DNA from: Paenibacillus sp. N3.4
Lineage (GTDB): Bacteria > Bacillota > Bacilli > Paenibacillales > NBRC-103111
NCBI RefSeq assembly: GCF_008017805.1
Contig: NZ_VRTT01000003.1
Location: 1 to 64,000, forward strand
Direction: 5' to 3'
DNA: 64,000 nucleotides
The notes under the pieces were generated by a model, which saw only the letters and a list, made by a program, of their open reading frames with translations, was not told the origin of the DNA and searched no databases. Position numbers and translations under genes: made by a program. Positions 17,350 to 26,431 of this stretch are shown piece by piece (position 1 is the stretch's first letter; every line of letters starts with the position of its first letter).

Positions 17350-17754
17350 ATGTCAGATAGATATTTCAGTCTGGAAGAAGCGAATCGTATGCTTCCCTTT
17401 GTTGATCAGGAATTGAGAAAGATGCAAGCATTGAAACGTGATTTCGAGGAAAAATATACAGAGCTTCGCAGAAAAAAGAACGAGGAGGCTGGGGCCGTTG
17501 GCAAAGGCGAGAAGGACCCCTATTTTTTTATGGAAACAGAACTTGAATTTATTCAGATTGAGGCCCGCGGTCTGATACACAACTTTCAGTCGACGGGTAT
17601 TGAACTCAAGGATATAGTGACAGGTCTAGTTGACTTTCCGGCACGAATGGATGGACAAGAAGTGCTGCTTTGCTGGAAACAAGGAGAAGACAGAATTCGA
17701 TACTACCATGGCAAGCATGATGGTTTTGCTGGTCGTAAACCGATTTCGGATTAG
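17350..17754 (+). CDS. DUF2203 family protein
   Basis: The 134-residue protein begins SDRYFSLEEANRMLPFV, the DUF2203 signature. It has an alpha-helical first half (QELRKMQALKRDFEEKYTEL) and ends in a CWKQGEDRIRYYHGKHDGFAGR segment with Trp, Tyr and His residues typical of the family. The function is unknown. GAGGAGG lies before the ATG at 17350. It lies between nikR and copCD, a metal-related setting, and is separated from copCD by 10 bases. Confidence 0.85.
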   Translation: MSDRYFSLEEANRMLPFVDQELRKMQALKRDFEEKYTELRRKKNEEAGAVGKGEKDPYFFMETELEFIQIEARGLIHNFQSTGIELKDIVTGLVDFPARMDGQEVLLCWKQGEDRIRYYHGKHDGFAGRKPISD

Positions 17755-17764
17755 AGGAGCAATG

Positions 17765-19417
17765 ATGCAAAAAGCTATCTTTCATGGATTGAAACGATTC
17801 CAACTCAAGTTTATCGTTCTAATGTTTATTCTAGCTACCGTTATTTGGAGCGCAGTCATTGCGCCGCAGACAGCGTCTGCGCATGCGTCCCTTGTGGAAG
17901 CTACGCCGGAGTCGGGCAGCAAGCTGCAAGAGTCGCCAGCTCAGGTAACGGTGACCTTTAATGAGCAATTGGACGCAGGTCTATTTTATATTAAAGTATT
18001 CGACCACAACGGTAATGAGGCAACAAACAATAAAGCTCACCTGAACAAGGCGGGGACAGGTGTAGAGCTTGATTTGCCGAAGCTGCCTGAGGGCGTTTAT
18101 TTGATCAGCTACCATGTCATTTCGGCAGATGGGCATCCCGTTGGAGGAAGTTACCCCATTACGATTGGTAATCCGCCGCAAGAAGATACATTGGATCTGC
18201 CGTCTGCACACGAAGGGCATGAGCACGGAGCAGGCCCGCTAACTACGAAGGTACTGCTGCAATATTTATCTCGCGGAATATGGTATTTCTTGGTTTTAGC
18301 CTTAACGGGATGGATCATATGGTTAAGGTTTTCTAGCGCTGGAGGGGCAGAAGTCAAGAAAGCTTTATCTTCTTGGACATTGAACCTTCAACGTGCTCAG
18401 TTGGTTGCGCTGCTGCTGCTTATTTTCACGCATATCGAAGATTTGTTGGGCGGTGGAGGTGTTCAAGAGATTTGGCAGCTCTTTACGGGTACGACGATTG
18501 GAATTTCATGGATCGTTCTTATGGTTCTGTCTTTTCTTGGATTTGTGCTTGCGGGCAGACGGGCTTGGTTAGATATCGCATGGACCTTAAGTTTCCTTGC
18601 TATGAAGAGTTTTAGCGGTCACGCGGCATCTTTTTCGCCAGCGTGGGCCACGATAGGACTTGATTTCATTCATTTGGCAGCCTCGGCTTTATGGGTGGGC
18701 GGCTTGATGCTTCTATATGCAAAATGGCGTAAGCAAGATCATGACATCCGTATGTTTATGAAGACTTTCTCGAAGATGGCCTTTATCTCAATTATTGTGC
18801 TGACAATAACAGGTTCCTTGTCGGTATTGCTGTTTTTACCAAACTTGCATTACTTGTTTTACACGACATGGGGAATTTTGCTGCTTGTGAAAATAGGGAT
18901 TGTTGTGCTCGTTGGTATGGTTGGTTTTGTTATTCGCTTATATATGCGTAACAAGAATGAGCACAAAGCCTTTCCATGGATCAAGGTGGATCTATCTCTG
19001 ATGATTGTCATTATGCTGCTTGTCGGAATCATTACCTATATGGCCCCTATCCCTGCTAATGAACCGTTGCAGTGGCATCAAATGGGCGAGAAGGTTCATG
19101 TTTCCGTTGACATTACACCCAAGGTGCAGGGAACGAATACGTTTCTAGCCAAAGTATTTCTTCCTGAGAAGGCAGGGAAACCGAAGCAAGTCTTGTTGAT
19201 CTTTCATTATACGGATGCAGAAGATGTCGCTCCTATTTCTGTCCCATTAACGGCATTCGAGGATCAAACGCAAGAAGAGTCTTATGGTTTTGCTAAATAC
19301 AGTTACAAAGCTGTGGGAGCGTATCTTCCTTTCCGCGGAAACTGGGACTTAGAGATGCGTGTCATGGATGCGGAAGATAACGAAACGGTGTATCACAAAG
19401 CATTCATCGTTTATTAG
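17765..19417 (+). CDS. ycnJ: CopC-CopD fusion, copper resistance/uptake protein (YcnJ-like)
   Basis: The product of about 550 residues has a signal peptide ending TASA, then a CopC domain starting HASLVEATPES, where the first His is a Cu ligand, with a second His in SADGHPVGGSYP. A His-rich linker (HEGHEHG) follows. The CopD part has about eight membrane helices (LWVGGLMLL; FSKMAFISII). A C-terminal soluble domain (about 445-550) resembles the YtkA/DUF domains found in YcnJ-like proteins. It moves copper between the outside and the cytoplasm. Of two adjacent ATGs, the second (17765) has better spacing to GAGGAG. Confidence 0.9.
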   Translation: MQKAIFHGLKRFQLKFIVLMFILATVIWSAVIAPQTASAHASLVEATPESGSKLQESPAQVTVTFNEQLDAGLFYIKVFDHNGNEATNNKAHLNKAGTGVELDLPKLPEGVYLISYHVISADGHPVGGSYPITIGNPPQEDTLDLPSAHEGHEHGAGPLTTKVLLQYLSRGIWYFLVLALTGWIIWLRFSSAGGAEVKKALSSWTLNLQRAQLVALLLLIFTHIEDLLGGGGVQEIWQLFTGTTIGISWIVLMVLSFLGFVLAGRRAWLDIAWTLSFLAMKSFSGHAASFSPAWATIGLDFIHLAASALWVGGLMLLYAKWRKQDHDIRMFMKTFSKMAFISIIVLTITGSLSVLLFLPNLHYLFYTTWGILLLVKIGIVVLVGMVGFVIRLYMRNKNEHKAFPWIKVDLSLMIVIMLLVGIITYMAPIPANEPLQWHQMGEKVHVSVDITPKVQGTNTFLAKVFLPEKAGKPKQVLLIFHYTDAEDVAPISVPLTAFEDQTQEESYGFAKYSYKAVGAYLPFRGNWDLEMRVMDAEDNETVYHKAFIVY

Positions 19418-19433
19418 TAGAATCAGAAGGCGG

Positions 19434-19628
19434 GTGAGTGATTTGGCTTGGCATTCTATACTTGATCAGGATCAATTAACCTTAAAACTAGATGATGAAG
19501 ATAAGGCCGCTTTACTTGAAGTGAATGATGGCGGCATTTCACCGAATTATGTGACCGTTCGTTTGAAGGGAGCGGAGATCGATGCTCTCATGGATGCTTT
19601 GCAGCGAATCAAGGCGTCGATTCAATAA
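19434..19628 (+). CDS. Small hypothetical protein after copCD
   Basis: The frame encodes about 61-64 residues from GTG 19434 or TTG 19443. Both starts share an AAGGCGGGTGAG purine-rich region. The sequence (LTLKLDDEDKAALLEVNDGGISPNYVTVRLKGAEIDALMDALQRIK) is acidic and looks like a small folded alpha/beta domain. I do not recognise the family. It lies 16 bases after copCD and is probably co-transcribed. Confidence 0.55.
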   Translation: MSDLAWHSILDQDQLTLKLDDEDKAALLEVNDGGISPNYVTVRLKGAEIDALMDALQRIKASIQ

Positions 19629-19769
19629 CGTTCATGCATGTTTAGAAACAATATGCAAATAATGATGCATCAAGTCCATGGGAAGCCGTCTTCGAACAAG
19701 CTAAGATATATCTAGGAGCTTAGATGATCCTTACTAAAACTTAGTAACGAATAAGGCAGGTATCTGTGG

Positions 19770-21017
19770 ATGACAGGACAACGAAATATTACATTTGTGC
19801 AAGGCATTGCTTTATACATGGGGGCTGTTCTTGGTTCCGGAATATTAATTTTGCCGGGCTATACGGCTGATGTGGCCGGCCCCGCTTCCATTATTTCCTG
19901 GATCATTCTTTCCTTGCTAAGTATCCCCATTGCGTATACGTTTGCGCGATTAGCCTTGAAGTTTGATCATTTTGGCGGCATTGCGACAATTGTTCAACAT
20001 GCATTCGGGACAACTTGGAGCGCGATTGTAGGATGGTTCTTTTTCGTTTGGGTCGCAACGGGCCAAGCGGTTGTTGGCTTGACGGGGGCCTCCTATATCA
20101 CGGAAGTGCTGCATCTACCGCGGATTTATTTGTATGTGTTTGCTTGTTGTTTTCTCGTCGCTGCGATGCTTAGTAACTTTCTAGGCATGCGAATAAGCGG
20201 ATTAGTGTCGCTTTTACTTAGCGGAGCTGTACTCGTATTATTACTTACAACGATTGTGATTGCCCTCCCTACGATGGAAGTGCAGCACTTTGAACCCTTT
20301 GCTCCTCACGGAATAACGGGTATCGGCCGAGCCTGTGTCCTTATATTTTGGGCCTTCTTCGGCTGGGAAAGCATTACTCATCTCGTACCCGAGTTTCGCA
20401 ATCCACAGCGTGATGTGATGCGCAGCACGTGGGCGAGCGTATTCATCATTGGCATCGTCTACATCTTGCTATCTGTTGTCACTGTTGGCACGCATACCTA
20501 TGGGGATCAGGGAATGGATGCTCCGTTATCTGTCCTGATGAGCAAGACCATTGGCGTCAGTGCGGGGGTTGCCACAGCGCTTATAGCTTGCATCGTATGC
20601 ATAGGGACACTAAATGTATATATCGCAAGCTCATCACGTCTAGCTTATGCGCTAGCGACAGAAGGCAAACTGCCTGGATGGTTTGCCAGGATGAGTGGAA
20701 AAGGCTTTCCCTATCGAGCAGCTGGTTTTGTGTTCGCCACTAACACGATTGTGCTTATTGTCAGTTATCATTTCTATATCTCCGTAGATACATTAATTAT
20801 GATTCCAACAACGCTGGGCATTTTGGTTTACATCATCGCTTCTTTCGCTTGCCTTAAGCTGCTCTGGAAGGACAGGATAGGGCGCATCTCGGCGATGATT
20901 GCTTCGATATGCTGCCTGCTGGTTGCGCCATTTTCGATGGGGTTCCTTATTGTGCCGATCATCGTTTCGATAGGCTGCCTAGTTTATTTACGATGGCGTG
21001 GCAAACATATAACCTAA
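19770..21017 (+). CDS. APC-family amino-acid transporter (YjeH-like)
   Basis: The 415-residue protein has about 11-12 membrane helices. Helix I has the APC unwound motif GAVLGSGILILPGY (about 17-30), and helix VI lies around FWAFFGWESITHLVPEF. The pattern resembles YjeH, an exporter of neutral amino acids such as Met and branched-chain residues. Transport direction and substrate cannot be fixed by sequence. There is a spaced GCAGG before the ATG. It is followed by its own terminator and is probably monocistronic. Confidence 0.85.
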   Translation: MTGQRNITFVQGIALYMGAVLGSGILILPGYTADVAGPASIISWIILSLLSIPIAYTFARLALKFDHFGGIATIVQHAFGTTWSAIVGWFFFVWVATGQAVVGLTGASYITEVLHLPRIYLYVFACCFLVAAMLSNFLGMRISGLVSLLLSGAVLVLLLTTIVIALPTMEVQHFEPFAPHGITGIGRACVLIFWAFFGWESITHLVPEFRNPQRDVMRSTWASVFIIGIVYILLSVVTVGTHTYGDQGMDAPLSVLMSKTIGVSAGVATALIACIVCIGTLNVYIASSSRLAYALATEGKLPGWFARMSGKGFPYRAAGFVFATNTIVLIVSYHFYISVDTLIMIPTTLGILVYIIASFACLKLLWKDRIGRISAMIASICCLLVAPFSMGFLIVPIIVSIGCLVYLRWRGKHIT

Positions 21018-21066
21018 AAAAGGGTTGTCCCTTGGTCATAACAGACCATGGAGACAACCCTTTTTT
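21016..21066. terminator. Terminator after the APC transporter
   Basis: AAAAAAGGGTTGTC pairs with GACAACCCTTTTTT across a 23-base loop that itself contains a short CCATGG pairing. The A and T flanks make it usable in both directions, toward glsA as well. Confidence 0.85.
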
Positions 21067-21163
21067 GATAGATAGAAGTATATGTCTATACGTTTGCTTC
21101 GCATCTACCTTGACAAACTCGCGTGTCTCTGAAGGACGAGGAAGTCGTTATCCTCGATGCCAT

Positions 21164-22120
21164 CTAAAATAAACTCCAATCATAGGCTTGAGACAGCGTG
21201 GATAGAAGATCTACGCCAGCGGTACTATTTCCTTTGCGGTTCAATGCGGGACCTACAGCGCCTATGCCGTAACGCCCTGGCACCATGGTCAAAATCCCGC
21301 CGGATACGCCACTTTTAGCCGGAAGTCCGACATGCATGGCGAACTCACCGGAGGCATTGTACATACCGCAGGTCGTCATGAATGTCTTCGCGATTTGCAC
21401 AAAGCGCCGCGGTATCATACGTTGATTGCGAATGGGATCTATCCCGTCATGGGCGAGAACAAGAGCCATACGGGCTAAATCTTTACATGTAACATCGACC
21501 GAGCAATGGCTGAAATATACGTTTAGTACATCATCGACTGCCTGGTCCAACACACCGTTGTGCTTCAGGAAATAGGCTAGCGAGCGATTTCTGTGCGCAG
21601 TGTCCGACTCAGACTGAAACACATCTTGATTGATCTCCAGTGTAGGGTTATCGGCAATTTCACGGAAGAAAAGGAGAATACGTTCTATCTGCTCCTTGGG
21701 CCCATTGCCGACGATCAGGGAGGATATCGCAATCGCACCGGCATTAATGAGCGGGTTGAAGGGAATTCCTGGCTCTACAAGCTCGAGCTTCAGCATGGAA
21801 TTAAAGTTATCCCCGGTTGGCTCCATGCCAACTTTGGAGAAGACCTTATCCTCGCCATTATCCATCAAGGCCAAGATGAGTGTAAAAACTTTCGATATAC
21901 TTTGCAGAGTGAAGCGGAATTCAAACTCGCCACCTACAACCGTGTTCCCTGAAGCATCCATGATGCAAATTCCCAGAATATCCTGGGGGGCGTTCGCCAG
22001 CTCAGGGATGTAAGAAGCTACAAGGCCTTTAGATGTATGTTGTTTACTTTCCTCCACCCACTCGGAGATGTGTTCATTCAGATGCTTCCAGGTGTCTTCT
22101 TGTTGTTGATTGTAGCCCAT
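21164..22120 (-). CDS. glsA: Glutaminase A
   Basis: The 318-residue protein belongs to the serine-dependent beta-lactamase-fold glutaminases: catalytic SxxK in FTLQSISKVF, GAIAISSLI, the Tyr of LAYFLKHNG, and the C-terminal PAKSGVSGGILTMVPGRYGIG motif. It hydrolyses glutamine to glutamate and ammonia in the cytoplasm. I chose the ATG at 22120; a GTG at 22141 is possible. A short gap of 46 bases separates it from the aldo/keto reductase upstream on the same strand, so they may share a transcript. Confidence 0.94.
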   Translation of the reverse strand: MGYNQQQEDTWKHLNEHISEWVEESKQHTSKGLVASYIPELANAPQDILGICIMDASGNTVVGGEFEFRFTLQSISKVFTLILALMDNGEDKVFSKVGMEPTGDNFNSMLKLELVEPGIPFNPLINAGAIAISSLIVGNGPKEQIERILLFFREIADNPTLEINQDVFQSESDTAHRNRSLAYFLKHNGVLDQAVDDVLNVYFSHCSVDVTCKDLARMALVLAHDGIDPIRNQRMIPRRFVQIAKTFMTTCGMYNASGEFAMHVGLPAKSGVSGGILTMVPGRYGIGAVGPALNRKGNSTAGVDLLSTLSQAYDWSLF

Positions 22121-22166
22121 GTAGGAGCCGTCCTTCCTCACGACATAAGTCTGATAAAGCCCTGTT

Positions 22167-23087
22167 CTAAGCTTTCCAAGCTTGTGGATGGTTATCGCTG
22201 ATTAACTCAACTGCGCTTGCATTAGCGATGACTTGCTCCGGATTTTTGCAGCCCGGAATGACGCTTGTGACAGCATCATGCTTCAAGCACCAAGCAAGTG
22301 CCCATTTGGCCATATCCATGCCTTCGGGGACTTCTTCCTTCTGGATGCGCTGCACTTCCTCAAGCTTTTGTTTGACGCTGTCTGCATCATGACGATGGCG
22401 AACGTCGGTCTTGCCAAAGACGGCGCCCGGTTTATATTTACCGCTCAAATATCCACTGGCTAGAGGCACACGAGCGAGAACACCAAGATCCTGATCTACA
22501 CATGACGGCAAAACAAGTTCTTCTGGTGCCCGGTCGAGACGATTATATACAACTTGAATGGCTTTTGAGTTCACTTTAGTGGAAGCTTCCGTTTGGTGAA
22601 TATTCGCATTACTTCCGATAGAAGTCCCCAAATGACGAATTTTCCCCGCTTGTATTTGCTTATCCAGCGTTGTCCATAGCATATCGTTATCAAACAAATC
22701 ATCTGGACCGGAGTGAAATTGGTATAAATCAATATAGTCCGTTTGCAAAGCTTTAAGGGAATCATCCAGTTGTTTGATAACACCTTCTGAACTGAAGTCA
22801 TCGGTCCGGGTGAATAAGTTATGGAAGTGGTGACCGAATTTTGTAGCAATAACCCAATCCTCACGGTTTCGCCTTGATAAGTAATTTCCGATGAAAGATT
22901 CAGAGAGATGATCGCCATAGCATTCAGCTGTATCGATTAGGTTAATTCCAAGCTCCCTCGCTTGATCCAAGATCGCATCAGCTTCATCCTGTGTGTATGT
23001 AAGGCCCCATTCTCCGCCGAATTGCCAGGTGCCGACACCAACGATGGAAACTTTCAAGTCTGTTTTACCAAGTCTACGATATTTCAT
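22167..23087 (-). CDS. Aldo/keto reductase
   Basis: The 306-residue NADPH-dependent oxidoreductase begins MKYRRLGKTDLKVSIVG. It has the AKR tetrad: Asp in LIDTAECYG (with its Tyr), Lys in VIATKFGHH and His in YQFHSG. The C-terminal SVIPGCKNPEQV motif binds NADPH. TAAGGAGAG lies before the ATG at 23087. The substrate is unknown; it resembles the broad YhdN/IolS type. Confidence 0.92.
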   Translation of the reverse strand: MKYRRLGKTDLKVSIVGVGTWQFGGEWGLTYTQDEADAILDQARELGINLIDTAECYGDHLSESFIGNYLSRRNREDWVIATKFGHHFHNLFTRTDDFSSEGVIKQLDDSLKALQTDYIDLYQFHSGPDDLFDNDMLWTTLDKQIQAGKIRHLGTSIGSNANIHQTEASTKVNSKAIQVVYNRLDRAPEELVLPSCVDQDLGVLARVPLASGYLSGKYKPGAVFGKTDVRHRHDADSVKQKLEEVQRIQKEEVPEGMDMAKWALAWCLKHDAVTSVIPGCKNPEQVIANASAVELISDNHPQAWKA

Positions 23088-23222
23088 CGAGCTCACTCTC
23101 CTTAGGGGTTTTCCATATTTATTATACAACAATATTTTATTTTATTTTAATGTTGAGGCATCGAAAATCGCTTACTGTATAGAGTAGACTTAGATATGTC
23201 ATAGAAAGGGAGTCGTGTTGAC

Positions 23223-23744
23223 ATGAAATCGATCTTGAAAGTAATCAAAGACTGGGTACCAAGCATCGCCTTTGCGGTTATCGTAGCCCTGGTCATCAAT
23301 ACGTACGTTGCTCAAGCGATGACAGTTCCTACGGGTTCCATGCTTCCAACCATTCAGTTGAAGGACGAGTTGATTGTGGAGAAAATGAAGCCATTAACTC
23401 ATTTCAATTTTGGGGATATCGTTGTTTTTTGGCCGCCGCTGGCTGATAATAAAGATCGTTATGTGAAACGTCTGATCGGATTGCCGGGAGACACGATAGA
23501 AATTAAAGACGGTGTTCTGATCCGAAACGGTCAAAAAGTAGATGAACCCTATGTGAAATCGCCAATGACTTATACGTTTCATCAAGTTACAGTGCCAGAA
23601 GGCAATTATTTATTCCTAGGTGATAATCGAAACGATAGTTTTGATTCGCATTTGTGGCCGACCCCGTTTGTTCCGGAAAAAGACTTAATTGGCAAAGCAG
23701 TTTTTCGCTTATTTCCCTTGAACCATATAGGAACGATTGAATAG
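23223..23744 (+). CDS. sipS: Signal peptidase I
   Basis: The 173-residue type-I signal peptidase has one N-terminal membrane helix (about 13-32), catalytic Ser in PTGSMLPT (near 39), general-base Lys in RYVKRLIGLPGD (near 82), and box E GDNRNDSFDSHLW. It cleaves signal peptides of exported proteins on the outer face of the membrane. Its length and single helix are typical of Bacillus SipS/SipT. AAAGGGAG precedes the ATG. It is monocistronic with a downstream terminator. Confidence 0.94.
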   Translation: MKSILKVIKDWVPSIAFAVIVALVINTYVAQAMTVPTGSMLPTIQLKDELIVEKMKPLTHFNFGDIVVFWPPLADNKDRYVKRLIGLPGDTIEIKDGVLIRNGQKVDEPYVKSPMTYTFHQVTVPEGNYLFLGDNRNDSFDSHLWPTPFVPEKDLIGKAVFRLFPLNHIGTIE

Positions 23745-23755
23745 CTCATAATTAG

Positions 23756-23798
23756 AAAAATGCTCCTATCCTCGTTGAGAGGAAGGGAGCATTTTTTT
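23756..23798. terminator. Shared terminator between sipS and the MFS gene
   Basis: AAAAATGCTCC-tat-CCTC pairs with GAGG-aag-GGAGCATTTTT. It lies between two convergent genes and has A and T tracts on both sides. Confidence 0.85.
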
Positions 23799-23805
23799 AT
23801 TGTAC

Positions 23806-25458
23806 TTAAGCGAGTCCTGTTGAAAGCTCAGCATCTTTCTCGGCATCATCTTTTTTCGGCTTGCGATCAGACACTTTAATATTTCCGATGAAGAGAGTCA
23901 ATACAGCGCCAAGCAGCACGAACACTAAGCCTATAGTAAACACAAGGTGAAGGGAAGAGACCAGGGCATCCTTTAGAATAGGCAGCAAGTGCTGCACGAA
24001 TTCTTTTGGCATTTTGGCCAAAGCCTCAGGACTTAACAGGGAAGAATATAAAGCTTGCGGATTCGTATGAATCATGTTAGTCAATTGATTGGACAGTTCG
24101 CTTGCTTCCGCAGGAAGCTGTTTGACGACTGGCGTTAAGTTTTGCTCAAGCAACACACTTGATTTGTGATTCATAACAGCACCGAGAATCGTCATCCCAA
24201 AGGTACCGCCGATTTGACGGAAAAACTGACTGGAAGAAGTGACGACACCAAGCTCTGATTTCGGAAAGCTTTCTTGCAAAGCCAGAGTCAGGATCGGCAT
24301 AACGAGACCCATACCTAAACCTAGAATCATCATATAGCTGGAAGCCAGCAATTTCGTTGTAGTCATACCCATAGTGCCCAAGAATAAGAAACCGACAGCC
24401 ATAATGATCATACCCAGCAGCATTTGTTTGCGAACGCCAATTTTTTGAATAAATTGACCTGAAATAATGCTGGCAACAATCATGGTAATCATCATAGGTG
24501 TCATAACTGTACCTGAAGCGGAAGCGCTAATTCCGACGATACCTTGCATGAAAAGAGGAACGAACATGATGGCTCCGAACATACCGACAGCCATTAGAAA
24601 GCCGACTCCGTTAATCGTTGTGAATGTTCTATTTTTGAACAGTCGAACAGGGAGAATGGGTTCCTGTGCTCTGTTTTCAATCATGACGAAGGAAACGAGA
24701 GAGACGATGGCCAGAACGAACAGACCAATGATTTGCCAAGACAACCAAGCATAATCCTTACCGCCGAATGTCAGAGCAAGAAGCAAACTCACAACCCCGA
24801 CAATCATCGTCACGATACCGGGAATATCAAATTTAACGTTGCCTACGGCTTTATGTTTAGGAAGAGCGATGGAAATTAATATAACCGCCAAGATACCAAC
24901 GGGAAGGTTGATATAGAACACCCAACGCCAGTTTAAAGAATCGACAATCCAACCGCCAACTTGGGGTCCAATAACTGTGGATAAACCGAAAATAGCCCCG
25001 AAAACACCTTGCCATTTGGCGCGTTGTTTACCTGTAAATAAGTCCCCAATAATAATCATGGCCATCGGCATCATAATACCGCCGCCAATACCTTGCAATC
25101 CGCGGAAGAGGATGAGCTCCGTCATGTTTTGCGACATACCGCACAACGCAGAAGCGCCGATGAAGATGATTAAGCCTGTGACATAAATGACACGACGACC
25201 AATCAAGTCCGCTAGCTTACCTGCAATTGGCACAACGACCGTAGATGTTAGCATGTAGGCTGTTGTTAACCAAGCCATAAGTCCGAGACCGCCAAATTCC
25301 CCGACAATACGCGGCATAGCCGTTCCTACGATTGTGCCATCCAAGGCACCAAATAGCATGGCAATGATAAGTCCGGTTAGCAGCAGTCCACGATTCTTAA
25401 GCTCGGGAGCTGAGGCTTCGATGGTGTCGTCTGAAGCTGTTTTCTGAATAGTTTCCAT
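23806..25458 (-). CDS. DHA2-family MFS multidrug efflux protein (EmrB/QacA type)
   Basis: The 550-residue protein has 14 predicted membrane helices, which marks the DHA2 branch of the MFS. Motif A is KLADLIGRRVIYVTG and motif C is in the IFGLSTVIGPQVGGWI segment of helix V. It would pump drugs or toxic lipophilic compounds out using the proton gradient. AAGGAG lies 8 bases before the ATG at 25458. It is 18 bases downstream of a marR gene on the same strand, so MarR probably represses its own operon. Confidence 0.92.
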   Translation of the reverse strand: METIQKTASDDTIEASAPELKNRGLLLTGLIIAMLFGALDGTIVGTAMPRIVGEFGGLGLMAWLTTAYMLTSTVVVPIAGKLADLIGRRVIYVTGLIIFIGASALCGMSQNMTELILFRGLQGIGGGIMMPMAMIIIGDLFTGKQRAKWQGVFGAIFGLSTVIGPQVGGWIVDSLNWRWVFYINLPVGILAVILISIALPKHKAVGNVKFDIPGIVTMIVGVVSLLLALTFGGKDYAWLSWQIIGLFVLAIVSLVSFVMIENRAQEPILPVRLFKNRTFTTINGVGFLMAVGMFGAIMFVPLFMQGIVGISASASGTVMTPMMITMIVASIISGQFIQKIGVRKQMLLGMIIMAVGFLFLGTMGMTTTKLLASSYMMILGLGMGLVMPILTLALQESFPKSELGVVTSSSQFFRQIGGTFGMTILGAVMNHKSSVLLEQNLTPVVKQLPAEASELSNQLTNMIHTNPQALYSSLLSPEALAKMPKEFVQHLLPILKDALVSSLHLVFTIGLVFVLLGAVLTLFIGNIKVSDRKPKKDDAEKDAELSTGLA

Positions 25459-25476
25459 GTGTTTCACTCCTTGATG

Positions 25477-25905
25477 TTAATAATAGGATGCAAGCTTTTC
25501 GAAAGATTCAACCAGGATGCGAAGCTCATCCGGTGGCAATTGGGATAAACCTTTTGCCATGAATTGCTTATGAACTTCTTCTGCTTGTTTGAGAACTTCT
25601 TTGCCATGCTCCGTTAATTCGACTAATACGATGCGTCTATCGGTATCATGATGCTTACGTATCACATGTTTGCTTTGCACGAGTCTATCGATCATGACCG
25701 TTATCGCGCTTGGCTTGACGCCCATTTTGTCCGCCAGATGACTTTGTTTGGGACTGACTTCTTTGCGAATCATATACAACATGAAAAATTGCGGCATTGT
25801 CAGATCAGTAGCAAGTTCAGTGAAAACCGCTTGACCTATTTTGCGATGCGTTAACTCGAATGAAGTACGAAATCGATCAGTATAAGATAGCAAGAGCTCA
25901 TCCAT
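25477..25905 (-). CDS. MarR-family transcriptional regulator
   Basis: The 142-residue protein has a winged helix-turn-helix (SQLADKMGVKPSAITVMIDRLVQSKHVIR, with the wing DTDRRIVLVELTEHG) typical of MarR. The flanking helices form the dimer interface. GAAGGAGG lies before the ATG. It heads the marR-MFS operon and should repress it until a ligand binds. AT-rich inverted repeats upstream are candidate operators. Confidence 0.93.
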   Translation of the reverse strand: MDELLLSYTDRFRTSFELTHRKIGQAVFTELATDLTMPQFFMLYMIRKEVSPKQSHLADKMGVKPSAITVMIDRLVQSKHVIRKHHDTDRRIVLVELTEHGKEVLKQAEEVHKQFMAKGLSQLPPDELRILVESFEKLASYY

Positions 25906-25937
25906 TGCGTTCCTCCTTCAAGTAATAGTTAAATAGT

Positions 25938-25990
25938 CAGAATATTAAATAAATTAACTATTAAATAATTTAATTATTAAACTGTTTAAG
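25938..25990 (-). promoter_or_regulatory. AT-rich inverted-repeat region upstream of marR
   Basis: The segment is almost pure A/T and contains nested imperfect palindromes (TTAACTATTAAATAATTTAATTA type). MarR dimers usually bind such 16-20 bp AT-rich palindromes near their own promoter. The exact operator is not resolved. Confidence 0.35.
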
Positions 25991-26074
25991 TAAAATATAC
26001 GCCGATTGAATTCCGGTGTCAACTGGAGATTTCTTTAAAGTAATGCTCATCACTTGCATATCAAGCGTATCTTG

Positions 26075-26390
26075 CATATAATTACTCATAAATATACGTT
26101 GAAATGCTTTGACGGAGAAGAGTATGCAGTGCTTCTTGACAGGGAGGGAAAGCCAAGGATTGAGAGCTATCCCCGAGAATCAGGCTGCGGAAGTTCGCTC
26201 CCGAGCAGTCCTTTGAACAGAAGTCTCCTGGTGTGACTTCTCAATAGAAGGAACCGGACACATCGTCCGTTATCTGGAATGAAGTGAGAATCGCTTATTT
26301 GGGCATTGAAGCCCCATTGGCGAATCTAATTAGGGTGGTACCACGGCTTTTCGTCCCTTGCGAGGGAGCGGAAAGTCTTTTTTGTGTTTT
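26075..26390 (+). promoter_or_regulatory. T-box riboswitch leader of pheST
   Basis: The leader contains the invariant T-box core AGGGTGGTACCACGG (26332-26346), an AGTA-type stem-I element near 26120 and a GAGAGCTA segment near 26163. It ends in a terminator hairpin with a T6 run (about 26346-26388). A UUC at 26194-26196, in the context GGAAGTTCGCTCCCGAG, fits a phenylalanine specifier. Uncharged tRNA-Phe would stabilise the antiterminator and allow pheS-pheT transcription. Confidence 0.93.
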
Positions 26391-26431
26391 TTATTTAGGG
26401 TGATTAGGGACCTAATTCAGGAGGGATTTCG

